Shown piece by piece: positions 23,633-31,385 of a stretch of DNA of 32,812 bases. The stretch lies in the NCBI GenBank assembly GCA_030835875.1, contig JAURQY010000130.1, positions 1 through 32,812 of the forward strand. The letters run 5' to 3'. Position numbers and translations under genes: made by a program. This DNA comes from Nitriliruptorales bacterium (GTDB lineage: Bacteria > Actinomycetota > Nitriliruptoria > Nitriliruptorales > Nitriliruptoraceae). Position 1 is the stretch's first letter, and the number at the start of each line of letters is the position of its first letter. A model generated the notes under the pieces. The model was given only the letters and a program-made list of their open reading frames with translations, was not told the DNA's origin and made no database searches.

Positions 23633-24403
23633 CCGCGCGACCAGCGCGACGAGACGGGGCGAGAGGCGGTTCGCTGCCTGCATCGCGGCGAGCATCGGCG
23701 GGTCGAACACCTGCGGACGCGGACGGTCGATCGTGCGTGCGATGACGCGGGCCGCACGCTCCGGCGTGATCGTCGGGATGAGCCGTCCGACGCGCGGGAT
23801 GTGCTCGTGCGTGTCGGGGTTCGCGTCGAAGTACTCGCTCGACACCTCGCCGAAGAGCACGTGGCAGGACGCGACACCTGTGCCCGAGAGGTCCTGGCGC
23901 AGCGCCTCGTGCAGCCCGCGCAGCGCCCACCGTGACGTCGTGTAGCCCGTCGCCCCCGGCCACGGCGCGACGGATGCGGGTGAACCGACGTGGACGACGA
24001 CACCGCGCCGACGTGCGAGCAGCGCCGGCATGAAGGCATGCGTCACGTTCCACGCGCCGAGGAACGGTGCACCGAGCATCGCCGCGAGATCGTCGTGCGA
24101 CGTCTCCTCCATCCAGCGCCACACGCCCGCGCCGGCGGAGTTCACGATCGCGTCCGGCGTGCCGGCCTTCTCGAGCACCCGGGCCGCCATCGCGTCGACC
24201 GCTGTGCCGTCGGCGGCGTCGAGCGGTTCGACGAGCGCTCGTCCGCCGACCGCCTCGATGTCGACAGCGACCTCCGCGAGGCGCTCGGCACGCCGCGCGA
24301 CGAGCACGACCGTCCAGCCGCGCGCACCGAGCAGCCGCGCCGTCGCGGCACCGATGCCACTCGACGCACCCGTGACGACCACGACCTGCTGCTGCCCGCT
24401 CAT
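23606..24403 (-). CDS. Short-chain dehydrogenase/reductase with YxxxR active site
   Basis: This is a classical SDR of 265 residues. The cofactor motif TGASSGIG is at 11-18, NSAG replaces NNAG at 88-91, and the expected catalytic Ser is at 141 and Tyr at 154. The residue four after the Tyr, normally Lys, is Arg158 (YTTSR). The Lys lowers the Tyr pKa and binds the nicotinamide ribose, so activity may be altered. An Arg in the cofactor region (VARRAERL) hints at NADP. The substrate is unknown. The C-terminal segment is basic. The ATG at 24403 overlaps the recG stop (ATGA). Stop TAG. It is inserted, together with ptrB, between recG and rsmD. Confidence 0.85.
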   Translation of the reverse strand: MSGQQQVVVVTGASSGIGAATARLLGARGWTVVLVARRAERLAEVAVDIEAVGGRALVEPLDAADGTAVDAMAARVLEKAGTPDAIVNSAGAGVWRWMEETSHDDLAAMLGAPFLGAWNVTHAFMPALLARRRGVVVHVGSPASVAPWPGATGYTTSRWALRGLHEALRQDLSGTGVASCHVLFGEVSSEYFDANPDTHEHIPRVGRLIPTITPERAARVIARTIDRPRPQVFDPPMLAAMQAANRLSPRLVALVARRTGRRREP

Positions 24404-26574
24404 CCCGTCTCCAGTGCCTCGAGCCCCTCGAGGTCGTCGGCGAAGCGCCGCACGACCTCCGCATGCATCGTCGCATGCGCCGGGTCCTCGTGCTGCGGGT
24501 CGGCGGCGACGACGGCACGGGCGAGGTCGCGCGTGCGGCCGATCACGTCCAGGTCCCGGTCGATTCGGGCGAGCCGGAGGTCCGGGAGACCCGACTGGCG
24601 CCGTCCGAACAGCTGCCCCGCTCCGCGTAGGTCCAGATCGGTCGCCGCGAGCGCGAACCCGTCGGTCGTCGCGACCATCGCCTCGAGCCGGGCGCGACCG
24701 TCCTCGGTGAGCTCGTCGAGCGGCTGGGACGCCATGAGGGCGCAGTGGCTGACGTCCGCGCCTCGGCCGACCCGGCCGCGCAGCTGGTGGAGCTGACTGA
24801 GCCCGAAGCGTTCCGCGTCCTCGATGATCATGGTGGTCGCCTCGGGCACGTCGACGCCGACCTCGATCACGGTGGTGGCGACGAGCACCTGCGCCTCGCC
24901 CTCGCGGAAGCGGCGCATCGCCGCCTCCTTGTCGTCGGCACGCAGCCGGCCGTGGACGAGCTCGACCGCGAGGTCCGGGAACACCTCGTCCCGCAGCCGC
25001 CTGTGGTGATCGACCGCGCTCGTCGCGCCGCTCTCCCCCGGCTCGACGAGCGGGCACACCACGTAGGCCCGCAGGCCGATGCCGGCCTGCCGTCGGACGT
25101 GGTCGTAGAGGCGCTCCCGCCGCTCCGGTGCGGACGGATCGAGGAGCGTCGTGCGCACCGGCGTCCGCCCGGGCGGCAGCTCGTCGAGCACCGTCACATC
25201 GAGGTCGCCGTAGACGGTGAGCGCGAGCGAGCGCGGGATCGGCGTCGCGGTCATGACGAGCACGTCCGGGAGCACGTCGGGCCCGTCGCCGTCGCTCGCC
25301 GTCTTGTCCTTGAGCGCCACCCGCTGCGACACGCCGAAGCGATGCTGCTCGTCGATGACGACGACGCCGAGCGCGCCGAAGCGGACCCCGTCCTCGATGA
25401 GCGCATGCGTCCCGACGACGAGGTCGACCGTGCCGTCCGCGAGGTCGTCGAGGATGCGGCGGCGCTGCGCCGCGGTGGTCGATGAGGTCAGCAGCTCGAT
25501 GCGCACGCCGCCCGGGACGTTCACGCCGAGCGGTGCGAGCAGCGTCGTGAGCGTCCGAAGATGCTGCTCGGCGAGGAGCTCGGTCGGTGCCATGAGCGCG
25601 GCCTGCCGCCCGCGGTCGACGGCGGCGAGCATCGTCCAGAGCGCGACGAGCGTCTTGCCCGACCCGACGTCGCCCTGCAGCAACCGGTGCATGGGACGCT
25701 CCAGCGCAAGGTCCTCGGCGATGCCGTCGAACGCGCGCCGCTGTGCACCGGTCGGCGCGAAGGGCAGCGCGTCGACGAGCCGCGCACCCCAACCGTCGGC
25801 GGCGGGCGCGTTGTCGAGCCCGACCATGCCGTCCTCGAGCCGCCGACGTCGCCACTGCAGCCCGAGCTGCAGCACGAGCAGCTCGTCGAACACGAGCCGG
25901 TCGCGGGCGCGCGTCACGTCGTCCCAGTGCTCGGGCGTGTGGATCAGCCGGACGGCTGCGTCGAGGTCGACGAGCCCCTCGCGCTCCCGCAGCTCCGTGC
26001 CGAGCCAGTCGTCGAGCGGGCCGACCGCCTCGAGCGCTGCGGCGACGAACGTGCGGATGCGGTCGCTCGGCAGCGCGCCGGTCGCGGGGTAGACGGGCAG
26101 GAGCCGCTGGTGCCTCAGGTCCTCCGCGGCCTCCTCGGCGCTGCGGCCAGCCCGCACGTGGCCGAGCACCTCGACCTTCGGTCCGGCGAGCTGCAGCTGG
26201 CCGCGGAACTCCCCGACCTTGCCGCTGAACGCGGCGACGGTCCCAGGGGCGAGCCGGTCCGCCATCCAGCGCTGGTTGAAGAACGACGCACGGAACACGG
26301 CGCCGCCGGACTGGCGCACCACGAGCTCCGCGATGTCACGGCGCGTCCTGCCCTTGGGAGCGATACGCCGGACCTGCGCGTCGATGACCTCGCCGACGAG
26401 CGTCGCGGGCTGCCCGACCTCGACAGCGGACAGGTCGACGACCTCGCCGGCGTCCGCGTAGCGGCGTGGGTAGTGCTCGAGCAGGTCGCGGACGCTGCGG
26501 ACCCCGAGCGTCGCGAGCTGCTTCGCGGCCGCCGGACCGATGCCGGGGAGGCGGGTCACGGCCTCGTCGAGCAT
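24400..26574 (-). CDS. recG: ATP-dependent DNA helicase RecG
   Basis: RecG remodels stalled replication forks and Holliday junctions. The 724-residue protein has the wedge/OB domain at about 1-160 (LPGIGPAAAKQL, ASFFNQRWM, GKVGEFRGQLQLA), then the helicase lobes: GDVGSGKT at 301-308, APTELLAEQH, the DEQH box (VIDEQHRFGV), VMTATPIPR, HGRLRADDKEAAM, TTVIEVGVDVP and QLRGRVGRG. The C-terminal part contains DLRGAGQLFGRRQSG. The ATG at 26574 lies 19 bases after the ddl stop. There is no strong ribosome-binding site, consistent with translation continuing from ddl. Confidence 0.96.
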   Translation of the reverse strand: MLDEAVTRLPGIGPAAAKQLATLGVRSVRDLLEHYPRRYADAGEVVDLSAVEVGQPATLVGEVIDAQVRRIAPKGRTRRDIAELVVRQSGGAVFRASFFNQRWMADRLAPGTVAAFSGKVGEFRGQLQLAGPKVEVLGHVRAGRSAEEAAEDLRHQRLLPVYPATGALPSDRIRTFVAAALEAVGPLDDWLGTELREREGLVDLDAAVRLIHTPEHWDDVTRARDRLVFDELLVLQLGLQWRRRRLEDGMVGLDNAPAADGWGARLVDALPFAPTGAQRRAFDGIAEDLALERPMHRLLQGDVGSGKTLVALWTMLAAVDRGRQAALMAPTELLAEQHLRTLTTLLAPLGVNVPGGVRIELLTSSTTAAQRRRILDDLADGTVDLVVGTHALIEDGVRFGALGVVVIDEQHRFGVSQRVALKDKTASDGDGPDVLPDVLVMTATPIPRSLALTVYGDLDVTVLDELPPGRTPVRTTLLDPSAPERRERLYDHVRRQAGIGLRAYVVCPLVEPGESGATSAVDHHRRLRDEVFPDLAVELVHGRLRADDKEAAMRRFREGEAQVLVATTVIEVGVDVPEATTMIIEDAERFGLSQLHQLRGRVGRGADVSHCALMASQPLDELTEDGRARLEAMVATTDGFALAATDLDLRGAGQLFGRRQSGLPDLRLARIDRDLDVIGRTRDLARAVVAADPQHEDPAHATMHAEVVRRFADDLEGLEALETG

Positions 26575-26593
26575 CAGGTTGACCGGTCGCGCA

Positions 26594-27655
26594 TCAGACG
26601 CGTGCGGCCGCGAGCAGGCGCTCGACGAGCGTGGTGAAGTCGACACCTGACGCCGCCCAGACGCGCGGGAACATCGACGCCTCGGTGAAGCCCGGGATCG
26701 TGTTGATCTCGTTGAGCAGCAGGCGACCGTCGGCGGCGAGGAAGAGGTCGATGCGTGCCATGCCGCGCCCACCGATCGCGTCGAACGCCCGCCGGGCGAC
26801 CTGCTCGATCGCCGCGACGGTCGCAGGGTCGACATCCGCCGGAACGTCGAGGCGCGAGGGCGTGACGTACTTCGCGTCGAAGTCGTAGAAGCGGTTGACG
26901 GGGACGATCTCCCCGACGCAGGACACCTCGACGTGCCCGTCGTGCTCGAGCACACCGACCTCGAGCTCGCGCAGCGCGACGAGCCCCTCCTCGACGACGA
27001 TGCGGTGGTCATGCTGCGCCGCTTCGACGATCGCATCGTCGAGCGCGCCGGCGTCGTCGATGCGCGTGATGCCGATCGACGAGCCCTGGCGGGCCGGCTT
27101 GACGAACCACGGCAGCGGGATGCGGGCGAGCTCGTCGCGGACGAGGTCGGGCTCCCGGCGCCATCGGTCGATCTCGAACCCCACGTAGGCGACCTGCGGG
27201 AGACCGTGGAGGCGGAAGCGGCCCTTCATGGCGGCCTTGTCCACCCCGAGCGCGGACGCGGCGACGTCGGCGCCCACGTAGGGCAGCCCGACCGTCGCGA
27301 GCAGCCCCTGGACGCTGCCGTCCTCACCTCCCGGTCCGTGCAGGACCGGGAACGCGACGTCGACACCGGTCCGGCGCACGATGCTGCCGTCCCGGTCGAG
27401 GACGACGAGCTCGGGTCCGGCGTCCGTCGTGACCAGCGCAGCGGTCGGGCCGTCGCCCGGCACCTGCGGGAGCGTCCCGTCGGTGACCGGTGCGATGACC
27501 CCATCGGTCAGCGTCCACCGCCCGTCGGACGTGATGCCGACGGGCAGGACCTCATGGTCGGTCGCCGCGAGCGCCGCGAGCACGGAGCGGGCCGAGAGGC
27601 AGGACACCGGGTGCTCCGCGGAGCGACCGCCGTACAGGACGAGGACGCGTGCCAC
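26594..27655 (-). CDS. ddl: D-alanine--D-alanine ligase
   Basis: Ddl joins two D-alanines for peptidoglycan precursors, using ATP. The 353 residues carry the N-terminal motif LYGGRSAEHPVS, FPVLHGPGGEDGSVQG, the ATP-grasp regions KPARQGSSIGI, VEEGLVALRELEVGV and ARIDLFLAADGRLLLNEINTIPGFT. The family often has Ser or Lys variants, but the essentials look intact. The GTG at 27655 has GGAGGGAG upstream. It is close-packed with recG, whereas in other actinobacteria thiL, rpmB and a DAK-type gene commonly lie between them. A candidate -10 with a dyad lies upstream. Confidence 0.95.
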   Translation of the reverse strand: MARVLVLYGGRSAEHPVSCLSARSVLAALAATDHEVLPVGITSDGRWTLTDGVIAPVTDGTLPQVPGDGPTAALVTTDAGPELVVLDRDGSIVRRTGVDVAFPVLHGPGGEDGSVQGLLATVGLPYVGADVAASALGVDKAAMKGRFRLHGLPQVAYVGFEIDRWRREPDLVRDELARIPLPWFVKPARQGSSIGITRIDDAGALDDAIVEAAQHDHRIVVEEGLVALRELEVGVLEHDGHVEVSCVGEIVPVNRFYDFDAKYVTPSRLDVPADVDPATVAAIEQVARRAFDAIGGRGMARIDLFLAADGRLLLNEINTIPGFTEASMFPRVWAASGVDFTTLVERLLAAARV

Positions 27656-27674
27656 GAGGCTCCCTCCGGGCGCG

Positions 27675-27736
27675 GATGGAGCCTAGCCACGGGGCTCCAT
27701 CGGACCGCCGAGCAGCACCGTCCGTCGGGGTAGGTT
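27675..27736. promoter_or_regulatory. Divergent ddl/SDR control region with -10 candidates and a 9-bp dyad
   Basis: The 137 bases 27656-27792 separate divergent ddl and SDR genes. On the minus strand TAGGCT (27685-27680) is a -10 candidate for ddl, about 25 bases before its GTG. On the plus strand TAGGTT (27731-27736) is one for the SDR gene. GATGGAGCC (27675-27683) and GGCTCCATC (27693-27701) form a perfect 9-bp inverted repeat with a 9-base centre and overlap the ddl -10. This could be an operator or a hairpin in the leader. Confidence 0.35.
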
Positions 27737-27792
27737 GCGGGACGAGCAGCCGCACGCCGGTGCGGCTCGACGATGGGGACGGAGGCAGGGTC

Positions 27793-28713
27793 ATGGCACA
27801 GGTCGAGCTCGACGGGCGGGTCGCGGTCGTCACCGGCGCGGGCGGTGGTCTCGGTCGCAGTCACGCGCTGTCGCTGGCCGCTCGGGGTGCGAAGGTCGTC
27901 GTCAACGACCTCGGCGGCTCGCGCGACGGCTCGGGAGCGGGCTCCGAGATGGCCGATGCGGTCGTCGCAGAGGGCGTCGCGGGCGGCGGGGAGGCGGTCG
28001 CGAACTACGACTAGGTCGCGACGCCGGAGGGCGGCCGCGCGATCGTGCAGACTGCGCTCGACGCGTTCGGCCGCGTCGACATCGTGATCAACAACGCCGG
28101 CATCCTCCGCGACGTCTCCTTCCAGAAGCTCGAGCCGGACGCGCTCGACCTCGTCCTGAAGGTGCACCTCTACGGCGCCTTCAACGTCTCGCACGCCGCG
28201 TGGCCGCACCTGCGTGAGCAGGAGTACGGCCGCATCGTCTCGACCGCATCCGGGTCGGGGCTGTACGGGAACTTCGGCCAGTCGAACTACGCGGCCGCGA
28301 AGCTCGGCATCGTCGGGCTCACGCGCACGCTCGCCATCGAGGGCGCGAAGTACGGCATCACCGCGAACGCCATCGCACCCGTCGCCCAGTCCCGGATGAC
28401 CGAGGACATCATGCCGCCGCAGCTGCTCGAGCGACTGCAGCCCGAGCATGTGTCACCGCTCGTGGTGTTCCTCGCCTCCGAGGCGTGCACCGACACGGGC
28501 CACGTGTACTCGGTCGGCGGCGGCTATCTCGCGCGGGTCGCGACGGTCGAGGGACCGGGGACGACGTTCGACGGCGTCCCGTCGGCGGACGACATCGCGG
28601 ACCGCTGGGACGACATCAACCGCATGCCGCTCGGCGAGGGCGTCGGCGAGTTCGCGAACCTGTTCGAGCAGACGGGCCGCATCATCACGGCCCTCGGGAT
28701 CACGTTCGACTGA
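27793..28713 (+). pseudogene. Beta-oxidation-type SDR ((3R)-hydroxyacyl-CoA dehydrogenase-like) with an in-frame TAG
   Basis: The ATG at 27793 has GGAGG about eight bases upstream. The product resembles the dehydrogenase part of MFE-2-type enzymes and related actinobacterial SDRs of about 305 residues: TGAGGGLGRSHAL, VVVNDLGGSRDG, NNAGILRD, GSGLYGNFGQSNYAAAKLGI with Ser153, Tyr166 and Lys170 in place, and a long C-terminal extension. Codon 74 (28012-28014) is TAG, between AVANYD and VATPEGG, where Ser (TCG) would fit. The frame is unbroken on both sides, so it is a single-base nonsense change. A GTG at 28045 could restart but would lose the cofactor motif. It is either a fresh pseudogene or a base-call error. 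The last 14 bases overlap the convergent kinase gene. Confidence 0.85.
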
Positions 28714-29284
28714 CCCCGGCCCGGTCGAGGATCGCGAGGACCTCCTCGACGAGTTCGTCGGTCGTCGAGGAGGTCGTGTCGACGACCGCGTCGTGCGCGA
28801 CGTCGAGGACCGCAGCGCGCTGGGCGGCGGAACGGCCGGGGGCGACGTCGTCGCGGTCAGCCTCACGGTCGTCGAGCACGACGGGGTCGCAGGTCATCCC
28901 GATGGTGATGAGCGGCACGCCGTCGCAGGCACGACGGAGGTCGGCGAGCATCGCCGTGTCGACGATGCAGTGGTCGAGTCCGACGTCGAACCCGGCGCGT
29001 GCCCACGCCGCGGCGGCACGGTGCATCCCAGCGGTCATCTCGCGACCGAGCGGGCCGTAGCGGAAGCGCGGTGGGAGCCCTGCGACGCTCGGCTCGACCC
29101 GCTCGACGAGCTCGGCCCAGCGTCCACGCCCACCCGGCCCGAGGAGCGCACGGGTCGCGTCGAGCCCGGCGACGACGAGCGGTCCGGAACGGACGGTCGA
29201 CCAGCGGCGCTGCAGGGCCGCGAGCGTCGCCGACTTCCCCACCGACGACGGACCGTCGAGCACCAGCACGACCCCGGACCCCAT
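28700..29284 (-). CDS. Chloramphenicol-phosphotransferase-like kinase
   Basis: This 194-residue P-loop kinase resembles the chloramphenicol 3-O-phosphotransferase family. The P-loop is at residues 11-18 (GPSSVGKS); an Asp follows in VVAGLDATRAL, as does the catalytic Asp in that family. The later READRDDVAPGRSAAQ and VVDTTSSTTDELVEE match its lid and C-terminal helix. In most bacteria such proteins are not proven resistance enzymes and may phosphorylate other small hydroxyl compounds. The ATG at 29284 has AGGAGG seven bases upstream. It follows gpsA by 37 bases on the same strand and converges on the SDR gene with a 14-base overlap. Confidence 0.8.
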   Translation of the reverse strand: MGSGVVLVLDGPSSVGKSATLAALQRRWSTVRSGPLVVAGLDATRALLGPGGRGRWAELVERVEPSVAGLPPRFRYGPLGREMTAGMHRAAAAWARAGFDVGLDHCIVDTAMLADLRRACDGVPLITIGMTCDPVVLDDREADRDDVAPGRSAAQRAAVLDVAHDAVVDTTSSTTDELVEEVLAILDRAGVSRT

Positions 29285-29321
29285 CACGCGCCCTCCTGCC
29301 GATCGCTGCCGGCCGCTCCCA

Positions 29322-30317
29322 TCATTCGGACCGTGCGGGACGCGCGAGCAGCCGCTCCCCGATCGCACCGACGTCCGCATCGTCGCGCGTCACGGCGACC
29401 ACCGCATCGACCATCGGCATGTCCACACCGTGGCGGGCCGCGAGTGCCGCGAGGAGCGGTGCTGACCGGATCCCTTCAGCGACCGACCCCATCGACGCCG
29501 TGATGTCCGCGAGCCGTTCCCCGCGCCCAAGTCGCTCCCCGACCGTGCGGTTGCGCGAGCGGCTCGACGTGCACGTCGCGACGAGGTCCCCGACGCCGGC
29601 GAGCCCCTGGAAGGTCAGCGGTTCGGCGCCGAGTGCGACCCCGAGCCGCGTCATCTCCGCGAGCCCTCGCGTCATGAGGAACGCGGCGGTGTTGTCGCCA
29701 TATCCGAGTCCGTGCGCCGCCCCGGCCACGATCGCGAGGACGTTCTTCACCACACCGCCGACCTCGACACCGATCCTGTCCGTGTTCGTGTAGACCCGGA
29801 GGCTCGGACCCATCACGGCATCCCGGACCCGTTCGGCCCGTCGGAGGTCCGGGCATGCGGCGACGGCAGCGGACGGCTGACCGCGCGCGATCTCCTCGGC
29901 CAGGTTCGGACCGCTGACCGCGACGACGCGGTCCGGATCGGCGGCGAGCGTCTCGATGATGACCTGGCTCGCGAAGCGTCCGCCGCTCGCGTCGAGCCCC
30001 TTCGTCAGGCTCGCGAGGGTGGCGACCGCGGGTACGGCCGCACCCCATGCGGCGAGCTGCTCGGCGAGGCCGACGGACGGGATCGCGAGGACCACGAGAT
30101 CAGCGGATGCGAGCACGGCCTCCGGATCCGACGAGATCGCAAGATGCGCGGGAAGCTCGACGCCGGGGAGGTAGCGCTCGTTGCGCCGCGTCGTCGCGAG
30201 GTCGTCGGCGGCACCAGGGTCGCGGGCCCAGAGGGCGACGTTCTCGCCGCTCGCGAGGCAGCGCAGCGCGAACGCCGTCCCCCAGGCCCCCGCGCCCATC
30301 ACCGCGACCGCACCCAT
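29322..30317 (-). CDS. gpsA: Glycerol-3-phosphate dehydrogenase [NAD(P)+]
   Basis: GpsA reduces dihydroxyacetone phosphate to sn-glycerol 3-phosphate for phospholipid synthesis. The 331 residues have the NAD-binding MGAGAWGTAFA near 7-17, RNERYLPGVELP, SLTKGLDASGG, SGPNLAEEIARGQPSAAV, the catalytic Lys in GVEVGGVVKNVLAI, and GLAGVGDLVATCTSSRSRNR. The ATG at 30317 has GGGAG upstream and begins right at the Rossmann fold; a 20-residue longer start is less likely. TAGAGT (30355-30350) on the minus strand is a fair -10. It runs divergently from cofC. Confidence 0.96.
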   Translation of the reverse strand: MGAVAVMGAGAWGTAFALRCLASGENVALWARDPGAADDLATTRRNERYLPGVELPAHLAISSDPEAVLASADLVVLAIPSVGLAEQLAAWGAAVPAVATLASLTKGLDASGGRFASQVIIETLAADPDRVVAVSGPNLAEEIARGQPSAAVAACPDLRRAERVRDAVMGPSLRVYTNTDRIGVEVGGVVKNVLAIVAGAAHGLGYGDNTAAFLMTRGLAEMTRLGVALGAEPLTFQGLAGVGDLVATCTSSRSRNRTVGERLGRGERLADITASMGSVAEGIRSAPLLAALAARHGVDMPMVDAVVAVTRDDADVGAIGERLLARPARSE

Positions 30318-30349
30318 GAACGTCGGCTCCCGACCGTGGACCTCCGCGC

Positions 30350-30425
30350 ACTCTAACCATGCGCGTCCCCTGCTCATCCCGGGTGCAGCGTCCGATCGGG
30401 ACCGGCACGGGTCGCCCCGTAGCCT
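30350..30425. promoter_or_regulatory. Divergent gpsA/cofC promoter region
   Basis: The 114 bases between gpsA and cofC hold TAGAGT on the minus strand (30355-30350), with transcription expected near 30343 and a leader of about 25 bases before gpsA. On the plus strand TAGCCT lies at 30420-30425, ending only six bases before the cofC ATG. That spacing would put the transcription start at the ATG itself, that is, a leaderless mRNA. No Shine-Dalgarno is evident before cofC. No clear -35 boxes were found. Confidence 0.35.
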
Positions 30426-30431
30426 CCGGGG

Positions 30432-31106
30432 ATGATCAGGACGGCGAACTCCCCCCTCCCGACGACGGCGCTCATCCCGCTCCGCGGCGAGGGGAAGTCA
30501 CGCCTCGCCGACGCACTCGGTCCCGCGAGGCGCGGCGGCCTAGTGGCCGCGATGCTCGACGACGTCCTGATGGCGCTGTCGGGGTGCGGGGTGAGCGACG
30601 TCGTCATCCTCGCCGGGGATGGACCGGCCGAGGATCTCGCGAGCGCGCATGGGCTCCGCGTCCTGCGCGATCCGATCGCCCCGACCGGTGCGGCTCCCGA
30701 CGAGGACGGTCGGCTCCGGGCGGCCGTCGACGCAGGACTCGCGGTGCTGCCGGCGGACGCGGTGCGCCTGGTCGTCGCCGCCGACCTCCCGCGGTTGAGT
30801 GCTGCGGAGATCGAGACGGTCGTCGCCGACCCGGCGGACGTCGTCGTCGTCCCGACCGTCGGTGGCGGGACGGCCGTGCTGCGTCTCGGCCCCGGCGTCA
30901 TGATCCCGGTGCAGTACGGGCGCGGCTCCGCGGGTGCGCATCTGCGGGTCGCGGACGCGCGCGACCTGACCACGTCGGTCCTCGACCTGCCGGGTGCGCG
31001 CCACGACGTCGACGCGGCGGCCGACCTCACGGCGCTCATCGGACCGCTCGACGGCACGATGCCCGGACCGGCGACCGCCGCCTTCCTCGACGTGCCCGCC
31101 GGCTAA
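30432..31106 (+). CDS. cofC: 2-phospho-L-lactate guanylyltransferase (F420 biosynthesis)
   Basis: CofC/FbiD makes the guanylated phospholactate or phosphoenolpyruvate intermediate of coenzyme F420. The 224 residues begin with the nucleotidyltransferase motif LIPLRGEGKSRLADAL, then DVVILAGD, VVAADLPRLSAAEIE (metal-binding Asp) and YGRGSAGAHLRVA near the C-terminus. The usual DGGTNAL motif reads GGGTAVL, so the substrate pocket is somewhat divergent. The ATG at 30432 is preceded by no clear ribosome-binding site and by a -10-like TAGCCT, suggesting leaderless translation. No other F420 genes are in the window. The TAA stop is the only one among the genes here. Confidence 0.85.
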   Translation: MIRTANSPLPTTALIPLRGEGKSRLADALGPARRGGLVAAMLDDVLMALSGCGVSDVVILAGDGPAEDLASAHGLRVLRDPIAPTGAAPDEDGRLRAAVDAGLAVLPADAVRLVVAADLPRLSAAEIETVVADPADVVVVPTVGGGTAVLRLGPGVMIPVQYGRGSAGAHLRVADARDLTTSVLDLPGARHDVDAAADLTALIGPLDGTMPGPATAAFLDVPAG

Positions 31107-31109
31107 CCT
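31104..31109 (+). promoter_or_regulatory. -10-like TAACCT for the cold-shock-like gene, sharing the cofC stop
   Basis: The cofC stop TAA (31104-31106) extends to TAACCT, a TANNNT hexamer about 45 bases before the next ATG. No -35 is visible. It is one of four cases here where a stop codon forms part of a -10-like box. Confidence 0.3.
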
Positions 31110-31154
31110 GCCCTTCGCGCACAACGACGCGCTCGGACGCACAGGAGCTGGGAC

Positions 31155-31361
31155 ATGCCGCAGGGCACCATCCGGGCCTTCGACCCCGCGACGCGTTCCG
31201 GATCGCTGCTCGACGACGCACTGAACGAGCTGCGCTTCAGCGGCCGTGCGATGCAGGCGTCAGGGCTGCGTGAGCTCCGCATCGGTCAGCGCGTCCGCTT
31301 CACCCTCCCTCCTGGTGGCGACGCTGGCGAGGTCGCGACGCTCAACATCGTCAGCCTCTGA
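31155..31361 (+). CDS. Cold-shock-domain-like mini protein without RNP aromatics
   Basis: The 68-residue product follows the cold-shock-domain layout: GTIRAFDPATRSGSLLDD, then ELRFSGRAM, a GLRELRIGQRVRFTL strand and a final VATLNIVSL. The length and the position of GQRVRF fit the OB fold. The two nucleic-acid-binding motifs are degenerate: KGFGFI is RSGSLL and VFVHF is LRFSGR, so the stacking aromatics are mostly gone. It may bind RNA differently or have another role. The ATG at 31155 has AGGAG nine bases upstream. It lies 48 bases after cofC on the same strand and ends 24 bases from the convergent unknown gene. Confidence 0.72.
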   Translation: MPQGTIRAFDPATRSGSLLDDALNELRFSGRAMQASGLRELRIGQRVRFTLPPGGDAGEVATLNIVSL

Positions 31362-31385
31362 GCGACGTTCTCCTCGGTCCCGCCG

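Noticed and set aside
28045..28713. Independent short SDR gene starting at the internal GTG
   Set aside because: It would lack the TGxxxGxG cofactor motif, and no ribosome-binding site precedes the GTG. The upstream frame supplies the missing part in phase.
28700..29284. Chloramphenicol resistance gene
   Set aside because: Only the general kinase family is supported. The chromosomal placement after gpsA and lack of mobile context argue against an acquired resistance gene.
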